5,175 bases of DNA from Clostridiales bacterium (GCA_031263625.1 JAISFK010000367.1:1-5175), one strand, 5' to 3'. Counted from the first letter of the stretch, positions 1 through 5,175 are shown. Notes: generated by a model from the sequence alone, not told the origin. Program-made: numbers and translations.

Positions 1-399
1 ATAGACGACTTGCGCAAAGGCGACGTGGACGGCTTCATGACTCGCATGCGCTCGTTCTTCGCGAACATCCCGTATGAGCTCAACACCCAGGAGGAGCGCC
101 ACTACCAGCTCGTGTTCTATCTGGTGTTCACGCTGATGGGCCAGTTCGCCCGCGCGGAATCGCACATCGCGACCGGCAGGGCGGACCTGGTGGTGTGGAC
201 CGAGGAGGCGATATACGTGTTCGAGTTCAAGCTGGACGGCACGGCGGAGGCGGCGCTGCGCCAGATCAACGGGAAAGGGTACGCGATCCCCTACGAGGCG
301 GACGGCCGCAAAATAGTGAAAGTGGGCGCGGAGTTTGACAAGGAGACGCGGAACATCGGGCGGTGGAAGGCGGTTGGGCGGCGCTTAAAGCGAGGCTAA
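1..399 (+). CDS. AAA-ATPase-like/PD-(D/E)XK nuclease-domain protein (DUF1703), C-terminal part
   Basis: The reading frame is open from the first base of the window, so the gene starts further left and only its last 132 residues are seen. These match the C-terminal PD-(D/E)XK domain known as DUF1703 or PDDEXK_9. Counting from the first codon, GRAD (59-62) supplies the catalytic Asp62. EFK (75-77) supplies Glu75 and Lys77, and QINGKGY (88-94) is the typical helix after the core. In this family the domain normally follows an N-terminal AAA-ATPase-like domain, which would lie outside the window. The biological role is not settled; members occur in many copies in anaerobes and resemble nucleases of mobile or defence origin. 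The motif residues are intact, so nothing suggests decay. The TTG at position 10 is not needed as a start. The stop at 397-399 overlaps the stop of the convergent gene, and no terminator hairpin separates them. Confidence 0.85.
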   Translation: MDDLRKGDVDGFMTRMRSFFANIPYELNTQEERHYQLVFYLVFTLMGQFARAESHIATGRADLVVWTEEAIYVFEFKLDGTAEAALRQINGKGYAIPYEADGRKIVKVGAEFDKETRNIGRWKAVGRRLKRG

Positions 400-2045
400 A
401 ATGAAATTATAATCGTGCCGAGGCAGTTGTAGCCCTTGCTTTCGCACCAGACGCCCCTGTTGGCAAATCGCACGGAATACTCCGGCAGGCCGCGCAGGCT
501 CTCGCTGCGATCCGGAAGCCATAGCGCGACCGTGTACTCGCCCGCCTTCATATCCAAGGGGAGCGCCGCCGAAGCGTCCAGCCTGTTTTCGCCGCTCCGC
601 CATTTGCGTGCGTCCACGCCCGCGAGCTCGACGTCGTAGCGGCTGGCGCCGTCATCGAACACCACAAACACCGGGCGCGGCCCGATGGCGCCCGCGTAGC
701 CGTCGTTGCAAATTGTCGCGCTGATGCTGAAAGAGTCCCCGCTCTTTGCGCTGGCCGTGAACTCTGCGGCATCGAGGCGAAGCCTGTAGCCGAGCTTGCG
801 GCCGAGGCGAGCGTAGGCGCTCTCGGCGGGGTCGTTGCCGGAGGCGGGGAGCCTGGCGCCTTTCCACAGCTCAATGTGCCTGACGTTCCAGCTACGGTTT
901 ATCATGGTCAGCTTTCTTGCCGCAGCCTCGCCAAGCGCTAATTGCCCGCCCGCGTCGATCGCCCTTGTGTCGCTCAGCGGATCGCCCGCGTCGAAGCCGG
1001 GGGCGTCGTCAGGATACCATCCCGTTTCGCCGTGCTGCAGGACGTCGCCGCCATACGATGTCTCGAGCCGGGCCGCAAACGCCGCCGCGTCCCCGGCCTG
1101 GTCGTAGCCTTTGTCATCCCAGTATGGGTAGAATCCCTCCGCCCAGCCCCCGCCGCGCACATGGCTCAGCGCGAACGACGCGAACGAGTCGTCGTGCAGG
1201 CCCAGGCGGTCGAGCTGCGCCTGCGTCAGCGCGGCCATGCCCTGCGGGGGGTTCTCCGCCAGCGCTTTTATCTCCATGAGAAATTCGGCGTAGCGAATTA
1301 GAACGGGCACGGTATCCGGCGTGCGGTCGAGCAGCTGCTTGACGAGCCTATAGCGCCGCGCGCCCTGCTCAGGAGAGTCTATGTCCGTCGTCGGCGCGCT
1401 GTTTTCGTATTCGGGGCGATCCTCGCGCCTATAGGACTCGTTGTCCACCATGACATAGCCGTCGTCGTTGTGCCACTCTCCCCACGGGCCGAGTATCCCT
1501 GCGGACAGGCTCGCCACAATGTCGGCGTTTTCGGCAATGACCTCCCCGATTTGCTCAACATGCCGCAAATAGTTCCGCTCGACGGCCATAGGCGTCCAGT
1601 CGTCCGCGTACACTATGCGCAAGGCGATTTTCATCCTCGCTTCCCGCACGACGCGCAGCGCTTTGGAAAGCTCGCCCAGGAAGGGCTGCGGCAGTTCGGG
1701 CGAGCCGATGTATTCGTTGATGTATATGTTGGCGTCCAGCATCGTGACCCCGTCTTCGCGCAGCGCGCGCAGCTGTTCGAGATAGCCGCCGCCGAAACGC
1801 CAGGAATCATATTCCGGATCGGCGAGCCATTCCGCGTAGCCATCCTCGAAATCCTGCGGATGAAGATGGTCCAGCCCGCTGAAATGCTCGACATACCCCC
1901 TCTCCGGATTGGCTATCGCGCTTGCAAAGTCTGGCGCATAGGCGAATGTTTGCGTGTTCGAGGCTCCCGATCGCGCGTCGGCCGCCGTTAGCGCGAACAG
2001 CATGGCGACCGCGAGCAAAAGCGCCGCAATGTTCCTGATGGGCAT
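396..2045 (-). CDS. Secreted DUF4874/DUF4832 domain protein, glycosidase-like, function unknown
   Basis: The protein has 549 residues. The start at 2045 is chosen because it follows a strong Shine-Dalgarno run (GGGAGGGGGG, 2060 down to 2051) and opens a signal peptide. That peptide has a basic MPIR start, a hydrophobic core at about residues 6-20, and an ADA cleavage site at 22-24. An in-frame start 46 codons upstream would bury this signal and is rejected. The mature part opens with NPERGY (46-51), typical of DUF4874. A barrel-like region follows with GPWGEWH (186-192), where Glu190 sits as in many retaining glycosidases; that parallel is an inference. The second half (about 240-530) is DUF4832-like and ends in a beta-rich region, with YSVRFAN (523-529) and GVWCESKGYN (531-540). 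Cys534 and Cys541 could form a disulfide outside the cell. DUF4874 and DUF4832 usually occur together in exported proteins, and no reaction is firmly established. There is no LPxTG motif, lipobox or dockerin, so the product is probably free or periplasmic. Confidence 0.85.
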   Translation of the reverse strand: MPIRNIAALLLAVAMLFALTAADARSGASNTQTFAYAPDFASAIANPERGYVEHFSGLDHLHPQDFEDGYAEWLADPEYDSWRFGGGYLEQLRALREDGVTMLDANIYINEYIGSPELPQPFLGELSKALRVVREARMKIALRIVYADDWTPMAVERNYLRHVEQIGEVIAENADIVASLSAGILGPWGEWHNDDGYVMVDNESYRREDRPEYENSAPTTDIDSPEQGARRYRLVKQLLDRTPDTVPVLIRYAEFLMEIKALAENPPQGMAALTQAQLDRLGLHDDSFASFALSHVRGGGWAEGFYPYWDDKGYDQAGDAAAFAARLETSYGGDVLQHGETGWYPDDAPGFDAGDPLSDTRAIDAGGQLALGEAAARKLTMINRSWNVRHIELWKGARLPASGNDPAESAYARLGRKLGYRLRLDAAEFTASAKSGDSFSISATICNDGYAGAIGPRPVFVVFDDGASRYDVELAGVDARKWRSGENRLDASAALPLDMKAGEYTVALWLPDRSESLRGLPEYSVRFANRGVWCESKGYNCLGTIIISF

Positions 2046-2050
2046 TTGAT

Positions 2051-2060
2051 CCCCCCTCCC
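2051..2060 (-). promoter_or_regulatory. Ribosome binding site of the DUF4874/DUF4832 gene
   Basis: On the minus strand this reads GGGAGGGGGG, five bases (ATCAA) before the ATG at 2045. It is much stronger than anything in front of the upstream in-frame start near 2183. It therefore fixes the start codon and exposes the signal peptide at the N-terminus. Confidence 0.7.
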
Positions 2061-2065
2061 AATAC

Positions 2066-2094
2066 ATTTTAATACAAATCCGCATTCCCGTAAA
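2066..2094 (-). promoter_or_regulatory. Candidate sigma-70-type promoter for the DUF4874/DUF4832 gene
   Basis: On the minus strand, TTTACG (2094-2089, four of six matches to the -35 consensus) and TAAAAT (2071-2066, five of six to the -10 consensus) are separated by 17 bases. Transcription would start near 2059, giving a leader of only about 14 bases that begins inside the Shine-Dalgarno run. The spacing is ideal, but the very short leader lowers confidence. Confidence 0.35.
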
Positions 2095-2122
2095 TCCCGC
2101 CCGTTCGCCCCCCATGCAACGC

Positions 2123-2201
2123 AGCTCGCAAAAGCTCGCAAAATTGAGCCAAAATCAAAAAAAATCAAAAAATCGAACCGCAAATTGAGCGCAAATTGAA
2201 T
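2123..2201. repeat. Short 10-11 bp tandem repeats forming phased A-tracts
   Basis: Three pairs of adjacent repeats follow one another. AGCTCGCAAA is at 2123-2132 and 2133-2142 (period 10). AAAATCAAAA is at 2151-2160 and 2161-2170 (period 10). CGCAAATTGA is at 2179-2188 and 2190-2199 (period 11). Together they place A-runs near 2131, 2141, 2152, 2160, 2169, 2183 and 2194, about one helical turn apart. Phased A-tracts are known to bend DNA. Here they lie directly upstream of the candidate operon promoter, where curvature or contact with the polymerase alpha subunit could raise transcription. The stretch is far richer in A/T than its surroundings, and no convincing coding frame is seen. Confidence 0.65.
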
Positions 2202-2224
2202 TTTCGCGCCAGATGATGCATAAT
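2196..2224 (+). promoter_or_regulatory. Candidate sigma-70-type promoter of the ABC exporter operon
   Basis: TTGAAT (2196-2201, four of six matches to TTGACA) and CATAAT (2219-2224, five of six to TATAAT) are 17 bases apart. Transcription would begin near 2231, leaving a leader of roughly 147 bases before the ATPase start. An eight-base palindrome, TAGTACTA (2224-2231), overlaps the end of the -10 box and the expected start point, so it could be a small operator half. That reading is only a suggestion. The position just downstream of the phased A-tracts supports the promoter call. Confidence 0.5.
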
Positions 2225-2250
2225 AGTACTAATCCGGCGACGGGCATTTG

Positions 2251-2346
2251 AGGGAGCGCGAGATGGCGCGGGCTCTGGAGCGGAAGCGTGAGATGGCGCG
2301 GGATCGGGAGCGGAAGCGTGAGATGGCGCGTGAGCGGGATCGGGAG
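2251..2346 (+). repeat. 30-bp tandem repeat in the operon leader, three copies
   Basis: Three copies with a period of exactly 30 bases start at 2251, 2281 and 2311, with a partial continuation to 2346. The block AGATGGCGCG recurs unchanged at 2261, 2291 and 2321, and CGGAAGCGTG at 2281 and 2311. The second and third copies are nearly identical; the first has diverged. The period is a multiple of three, so one frame encodes a ten-residue repeat of the type EMARDRERKR. This is not a CRISPR array, because no unique spacers lie between copies. It sits between the candidate promoter and the ATPase gene, so it would be transcribed as part of the leader. Confidence 0.85.
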
Positions 2347-2349
2347 TGA
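2263..2349 (+). other. Possible 28-codon leader ORF made of the 30-bp repeat
   Basis: An ATG at 2263 lies six bases after AGGGAG (2251-2256) and opens a 28-codon frame ending in TGA at 2347-2349, 28 bases before the ATPase ATG. The peptide is almost entirely Arg, Glu, Lys, Met and Ala in a ten-residue rhythm (for example MARDRERKRE), which could form a charged helix. It is in a different frame from the ATPase gene. It may be a regulatory leader peptide, or simply a chance reading of a purine-rich repeat. Nothing in the composition proves translation. Confidence 0.25.
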
Positions 2350-2377
2350 AAGCTGGGAGAGGGAAGGGGCGCTACGG

Positions 2378-3352
2378 ATGATAGTTCTTCAGGACATCTG
2401 CAAAACTTTCCGCGTGGCCAAGCGGCAGTCCGGCCTAGGGCGCGCCGTCAAGGCTTTTTTTTCGCGCGAATACGAGCTCGTCCGCGCGCTGAGCAATGTC
2501 AGCTTCGCCATCGGGGACGGCGAGATGGTGGGCTACATCGGGCCTAACGGCGCCGGCAAGAGCACCACCATCAAGATCATGTGCGGCATACTGACGCCGG
2601 ACAGCGGCGCGTGCGACATTGACGGGCGGACGCCGTGGCGCGACCGCCTTGCCCACGTGCGCGGCATCGGCGTCGTGTTCGGCCAGCGGAGCCAGCTCTG
2701 GTGGGACGTCCCCGTCATCGACAGCTTCGAGCTGATACGCGACATCTACAGGGTGGACGAGAAATCGTTCAGGGGCGCGCTGGGCGAGCTGACCGAGCTG
2801 CTCGACATGGGCGAGCTGCTGAAAACGCCGGCGCGGAGCTTGAGCCTCGGCCAGCGGATGCGCTGCGAGATCGCCGCGTCGCTCCTGCACGGCCCCCGGA
2901 CGCTGTTCCTCGACGAGCCGACCATCGGGCTTGACGCCGTGTCCAAAATCGCCGTCCGGCAGTTCATCAGGAAGCTGAACGCCGAGCGCGGCACGACCGT
3001 CATCCTGACCACCCACGACATGCAGGACATCGAGGCGCTGACCGAGCGGATTCTGCTCATCGGCAAGGGCCGGATACTGCTGGACGGCAGCCTTGCCGAG
3101 CTGAAAAGGCGCTGCTCGGCGCGCAAGACGCTGGTGGTCGAGTACAGCGGGAGCGCGCCAGAGATCTGCGACGGCATGGCGCTCTCCGAGGCAAAGCCGG
3201 GGCGGCTCGCCGTCACCATAGACCCGTCGGAGCTGCCGGTGTCGGACGCGATAGCCCGCCTCGCGGCGCAGACGGAGCTGCTCGACGTTTCCGTTTCCGG
3301 CGCCACGTCCGAGGAGATGGTCGCCTCGCTGTATAGGGAATACCGCATATGA
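2378..3352 (+). CDS. ABC-2 type exporter ATP-binding protein (COG4586 family)
   Basis: This is a 324-residue cytoplasmic ATPase that should power export through the two permeases encoded next to it. All nucleotide-binding motifs are intact: Walker A GPNGAGKST (55-63), Q-loop Gln103 within VFGQRSQLWWD (100-110), signature LSLGQ (155-159), Walker B TLFLDE (175-180) with catalytic Glu180, D-loop GLD (184-186), and His213 in TTHDMQDIE (211-219). The FGQRSQLWWD stretch is typical of COG4586 and separates it from ordinary NatA or CcmA ATPases. The last ~90 residues form the accessory C-terminal domain usual in this family. The start at 2378 follows AAGGGG (2364-2369) at good spacing and gives the normal N-terminus MIVLQDICKTF. 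A GTG at 2288 would add 30 residues read from the tandem repeat and is rejected. The stop at 3350-3352 overlaps an ATG at 3349. A run of eight T (2455-2462) lies early in the gene. The substrate is unknown. Confidence 0.93.
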   Translation: MIVLQDICKTFRVAKRQSGLGRAVKAFFSREYELVRALSNVSFAIGDGEMVGYIGPNGAGKSTTIKIMCGILTPDSGACDIDGRTPWRDRLAHVRGIGVVFGQRSQLWWDVPVIDSFELIRDIYRVDEKSFRGALGELTELLDMGELLKTPARSLSLGQRMRCEIAASLLHGPRTLFLDEPTIGLDAVSKIAVRQFIRKLNAERGTTVILTTHDMQDIEALTERILLIGKGRILLDGSLAELKRRCSARKTLVVEYSGSAPEICDGMALSEAKPGRLAVTIDPSELPVSDAIARLAAQTELLDVSVSGATSEEMVASLYREYRI

Positions 3353-3452
3353 GAGGGCTGCCGCGCATGAGAGAAATGCCGCCTCGCATGGAAGGGACGC
3401 CGCGCATGGGGGAATACCGCATATGAGAAGACTTCCGCATGTGAAGGAATAC
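3336..3452 (+). repeat. Degenerate ~18-bp repeats and a 19-bp direct repeat at the ATPase-permease junction
   Basis: The 19-base sequence GGGAATACCGCATATGAGA occurs at 3336-3354 (end of the ATPase gene) and at 3410-3428 (start of the permease gene), exactly 74 bases apart. The interval consists of related units that begin CCGC and carry an ATG followed by purines: 3343-3360, 3361-3378, 3379-3399, 3400-3416, 3417-3434 and 3435-3452, with lengths 18, 18, 21, 17, 18 and 18. The repeats run across the ATPase stop codon and into the first ten codons of the permease. Local duplication by slippage or unequal exchange is the simplest origin. Confidence 0.8.
3349..3426 (+). other. Possible 25-codon coupling ORF between ATPase and first permease
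   Basis: The ATG at 3349-3351 overlaps the ATPase stop TGA (3350-3352). The frame stays open for 25 codons and ends in TGA at 3424-3426, which overlaps the permease ATG (3423-3425). Both ends therefore have the ATGA arrangement known from translationally coupled genes. The peptide begins MRGLPRMREMPPR and ends GEYRI, like the ATPase end REYRI, because the same 19 bases are read in the matching phase at both places. A Shine-Dalgarno-like AGGGA (3335-3339) lies nine bases before its start. It could hand ribosomes from one gene to the next. It could also be an untranslated by-product of duplication. Confidence 0.35.
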
Positions 3453-4247
3453 GCGGCGATTTTCCGCATGCGCTTCATCAACTCGCTCCAGTACCGCGCG
3501 GCGGCGCTCGCGGGCGTGGCGACGCAGTTCGCGTGGGGCTTCATGGAAATCCTCGCCTTCTCCGCGTTCTACCGGGCGAGCCCGGAAGCCTTCCCGATGG
3601 AATTTTCGCAGACGGTTTCCTACATCTGGATGCAGCAGGCGTTCCTCGCGCTGTTCATGATGTGGTTCTGGGAGAACGACATCGCCGCGGCCATCGCGGA
3701 GGGCTCGATCGCTTACGAAATGGTTCGCCCGGTGGGCCTGTACGGCCGCTGGTTCTGCCAGGCGGCCGCCAACCGCCTGGCGCGGGCGGCGCTGCGCTGC
3801 GCGCCGATTCTGGCCGTGGCGCTTCTCGCGCTGCCGGAGCCGTACCGCATGGCGCCGCCGGCCAGCGCGGGGCGGCTGCTCCTGTTCTTGCTCTCGGCGC
3901 TCCTGTCGCTCGGCGTGGTCGTGGCGTTCTCCATGCTCATGTACATCTCGCTGTTCTACACGCTCTCGCCTTTGGGGGTGAGGCTGATAGTCGCCACGCT
4001 GTCCGACTTTCTCGCGGGCGCGACGGTCCCGCTGCCGTTTTTCCCCGATCCGCTTCGCGCCGCGGCCGAGCTGCTGCCTTTCGCGGCGATGCAGAACATG
4101 CCGCTGAGGATTTACAGCGGGAACATCGCGGGCGCGGGCGCATGGGAGGGGATCGCGCTGCAGATATTCTGGCTCGCGGCCCTGCTGCTCGCCGGGCGGC
4201 TGCTGATGGGCCGGGCGCTGAAAAGAGTCGTCGCGCAGGGAGGATAA
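3423..4247 (+). CDS. ABC-2 type exporter permease, first subunit (COG4587 family)
   Basis: This is a 274-residue membrane protein with about six predicted helices, near residues 26-50, 64-84, 115-137, 150-175, 180-205 and 243-262. The family pattern is clear along its whole length: RMRFINSLQYRAAALAGVAT (15-34), SYIWMQQAFLALFM (66-79), IAYEMVRPVGLYGRW (96-110), VPLPFFPDPLR (202-212), LPFAAMQNMPLRIYSGNI (218-235) and the C-terminal ALKRVVAQGG (265-274). Length is normal for the family. It should pair with the second permease to form the membrane channel driven by the upstream ATPase. The start at 3423 follows GGGGGA (3408-3413) with nine bases between, and this start region is itself a copy of the end of the ATPase gene. 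A GTG at 3441 (residue 7) is a possible but less likely alternative. The substrate is unknown; drugs, peptides or lipid-linked sugars are all handled by ABC-2 exporters. Confidence 0.9.
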   Translation: MRRLPHVKEYAAIFRMRFINSLQYRAAALAGVATQFAWGFMEILAFSAFYRASPEAFPMEFSQTVSYIWMQQAFLALFMMWFWENDIAAAIAEGSIAYEMVRPVGLYGRWFCQAAANRLARAALRCAPILAVALLALPEPYRMAPPASAGRLLLFLLSALLSLGVVVAFSMLMYISLFYTLSPLGVRLIVATLSDFLAGATVPLPFFPDPLRAAAELLPFAAMQNMPLRIYSGNIAGAGAWEGIALQIFWLAALLLAGRLLMGRALKRVVAQGG

Positions 4248-4280
4248 GCTTGAAAAGCTTGAAAAGGGCGAGTTTGAAAA
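4248..4280 (+). repeat. GCTTGAAAA tandem repeat at the permease-permease junction
   Basis: GCTTGAAAA is present twice in a row (4248-4256 and 4257-4265), followed by a related TTTGAAAAA near 4273-4281 that merges into the Shine-Dalgarno sequence of the next gene. The two AAGCTT hexamers at 4246-4251 and 4255-4260 are self-complementary and could pair as a weak stem with a three-base loop. The repeat begins immediately after the stop codon of the first permease gene. Like the two upstream junctions, it seems to have grown by short tandem duplication. Confidence 0.7.
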
Positions 4281-4312
4281 AGGAGGGGCTGCCGCCATGC
4301 GGCTGTACATGA
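4250..4312 (+). other. Possible 20-codon ORF bridging the two permease genes
   Basis: A TTG at 4250 lies five bases after GGGAGGA (4238-4244), which is embedded in the last codons of the first permease. It opens a 20-codon frame rich in Lys, Ser and Leu (MKSLKRASLKKEG), ending in TGA at 4310-4312. That stop overlaps an ATG at 4309, which is Met5 of the second permease, again giving ATGA. The rare start codon, and the better start for the second permease at 4297, make this the weakest of the three junction ORFs. Confidence 0.15.
4281..4286 (+). promoter_or_regulatory. Ribosome binding site deciding the second permease start
   Basis: AGGAGG lies ten bases before the ATG at 4297 and 22 bases before the alternative ATG at 4309. 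The shorter distance favours 4297, with an N-terminus of MRLYMKFF. Confidence 0.65.
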
Positions 4313-5073
4313 AGTTTTTCGCCATGCACCTGAAAAGCCAGATGCAGTACAAAGCGTCTTTTTTCATGTCCGCGATCGGGCAGTTTCTCATATCGTTCAC
4401 GGCGCTGCTCGGCGTGTATTTCATGTTTTCGCGCTTCAACGCCGTCGAGGGCTTTTCGTTCGGGCAGGCGCTGCTGTGCTTCGCCGCCGTGCTGATGGCG
4501 TTTTCTGCGGCGGAGATGCTTGGGCGCGGCTTTGACCTGTTCCCGCGCATGCTGGGCAACGGGGAGTTCGACCGCGCGCTCGTCAGGCCGAGGAGCGCCG
4601 TGTTCCAGGTGCTCGCGTCAAAGATGGATTTTACGCGGCTCGGCAGGCTGTTCCAGGCCGTCCTCGTGTTCTGCTACGCGATTCCGAACAGCGGCGTCGC
4701 GTGGACCGCGGGCAAGATTCTGACGCTCTGCCTGATGGTCGCCTGCGGGAGCCTGGTATTTTTCGGTCTGTTCCTCGTATACGCGGCGTTTTCGTTCTTC
4801 ACGGTCGAGGGCCTGGAGTTCATGAACATATTCACGGACGGGGGGCGGGAGTTCGGGCGCTACCCGTTTTCTGTGTACGGGAAAGGCGTGCTGGCGTTCC
4901 TCACGTTCGTGGTCCCGCTGGCGATGTTCCAGTACTACCCGCTGCTGTACCTGCTGGACATGGAGCGGGGGGCGCTCTACGCGCTCGCGCCGCTGGCCGG
5001 CCCGCTGTTTTTGGTGCCGAGCTATGCCTTTTTCCGCGCCGGCCTGCGGCGCTACAAATCAACGGGCTCGTGA
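4297..5073 (+). CDS. ABC-2 type exporter permease, second subunit (COG3694 family)
   Basis: This is a 258-residue membrane protein and the usual partner of the COG4587-type permease just upstream. Helices are predicted near residues 20-46, 54-75, 116-135, 139-167, 196-220 and 226-246. Family landmarks include LKSQMQYKASFFMSAIGQF (12-30), NGEFDRALVRP (88-98), FTVEGLEFMNIFTDGGREFG (168-187), and RYPFSVYGKG (188-197) followed by PLAMFQYYP (207-215). The protein ends in a short basic tail, RRYKSTGS. Length and motifs are normal, so the exporter looks complete: one ATPase gene and two permease genes, read in one direction with gaps of 70 and 49 bases. Met5 at 4309 is an alternative start that overlaps a possible bridging ORF, but the ribosome site favours 4297. 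Substrate unknown. Confidence 0.9.
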   Translation: MRLYMKFFAMHLKSQMQYKASFFMSAIGQFLISFTALLGVYFMFSRFNAVEGFSFGQALLCFAAVLMAFSAAEMLGRGFDLFPRMLGNGEFDRALVRPRSAVFQVLASKMDFTRLGRLFQAVLVFCYAIPNSGVAWTAGKILTLCLMVACGSLVFFGLFLVYAAFSFFTVEGLEFMNIFTDGGREFGRYPFSVYGKGVLAFLTFVVPLAMFQYYPLLYLLDMERGALYALAPLAGPLFLVPSYAFFRAGLRRYKSTGS

Positions 5074-5175
5074 GCGAAGCGCGAGCTGGGGGCGGGCCCG
5101 ATTGCAATGCCAAAGCGGGCAAGGCCGCTCGGCCCCGCCCTGTTCGCCGCCGCCGGTTGGGCTTGTTGCGGAGCG
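5074..5175. other. Downstream flank with GC-rich inverted repeats, no gene seen
   Basis: After the operon stop, GGGCGGGCC (5090-5098) can pair imperfectly with GGCCCCGCCC (5131-5140). Inside that loop AGCGG (5114-5118) pairs with CCGCT (5125-5129). No run of T follows, so this is not a normal intrinsic terminator, though such a structure could stabilise the 3' end of the message. No start codon with a supported frame is visible before the window ends. Confidence 0.35.

Noticed and set aside
2046..2183. N-terminal extension of the DUF4874/DUF4832 gene by 46 codons
   Set aside because: It would place the signal peptide inside the protein, and the internal start has a far better ribosome binding site.
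2251..2346. CRISPR array
   Set aside because: The 30-bp units are directly adjacent with no unique spacers, and no cas genes are present.
3336..3452. Insertion sequence or transposon remnant at the ATPase-permease junction
   Set aside because: There are no terminal inverted repeats or transposase fragments. The units are short, graded copies of local sequence, which fits tandem duplication.
2435..3544. A 369-codon open frame on the minus strand opposite the ATPase gene
   Set aside because: The plus strand here encodes a complete ABC ATPase with all motifs. The antisense translation is Ala/Arg/Pro-rich with no recognisable domain.
3533..4312. A 259-codon open frame on the plus strand inside the first permease gene
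   Set aside because: It overlaps the true permease in another frame and has an Arg/Gly/Ala-rich translation. Only its last 20 codons, which leave the permease gene, are considered as a possible bridging ORF.
3213..4559. A 448-codon open frame on the minus strand
   Set aside because: It lies opposite the two permease genes, has a low-complexity Arg/Glu/Gln-rich translation and resembles no family. High GC content readily leaves long antisense frames open.
5090..5140. Intrinsic terminator of the exporter operon
   Set aside because: The stem is imperfect, its loop is long, and no T-run follows.

Overview
This is a GC-rich bacterial window with five protein-coding genes, one cut by the left edge. 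A COG4586/COG4587/COG3694 ABC-2 exporter set, a DUF1703-type PD-(D/E)XK protein and a secreted DUF4874/DUF4832 protein together suggest an anaerobic, gut- or rumen-type bacterium, for example a high-GC Clostridia lineage or a relative such as Synergistota. No rRNA or marker gene is present, so the taxonomy is only an inference.

Layout. Positions 1-399 (+) hold the C-terminal nuclease-like domain of an AAA-ATPase/PD-(D/E)XK protein. It converges on, and overlaps by 4 bases, a secreted 549-residue DUF4874/DUF4832 protein on the minus strand (396-2045). Positions 2046-2377 are a divergent intergenic region. It contains a candidate promoter in each direction, a stretch of phased A-tracts built from 10-11 bp tandem repeats, and a 30-bp tandem repeat in the leader of the plus-strand operon. 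Positions 2378-5073 (+) form a three-gene operon: an ATPase (324 aa) and two six-helix permeases (274 and 258 aa). Together these should make one ABC-2 type exporter in the cytoplasmic membrane, with a heterodimeric permease and an ATPase dimer. Its substrate cannot be read from sequence. Positions 5074-5175 contain no gene that I can support and no convincing terminator.

The most unusual feature is at the gene junctions of the operon. Each of the three genes is preceded by a short tandem-repeat stretch that can be read as a small basic peptide. The clearest is between ATPase and first permease. There, a 19-base sequence carrying the end of the ATPase gene, a Shine-Dalgarno-like element and an ATGA start/stop overlap is repeated exactly 74 bases downstream, at the start of the permease. 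The result is a 25-codon frame whose start overlaps the ATPase stop and whose stop overlaps the permease start. This looks like a duplicated translational-coupling junction, though it could also be a by-product of repeat expansion in non-coding DNA.
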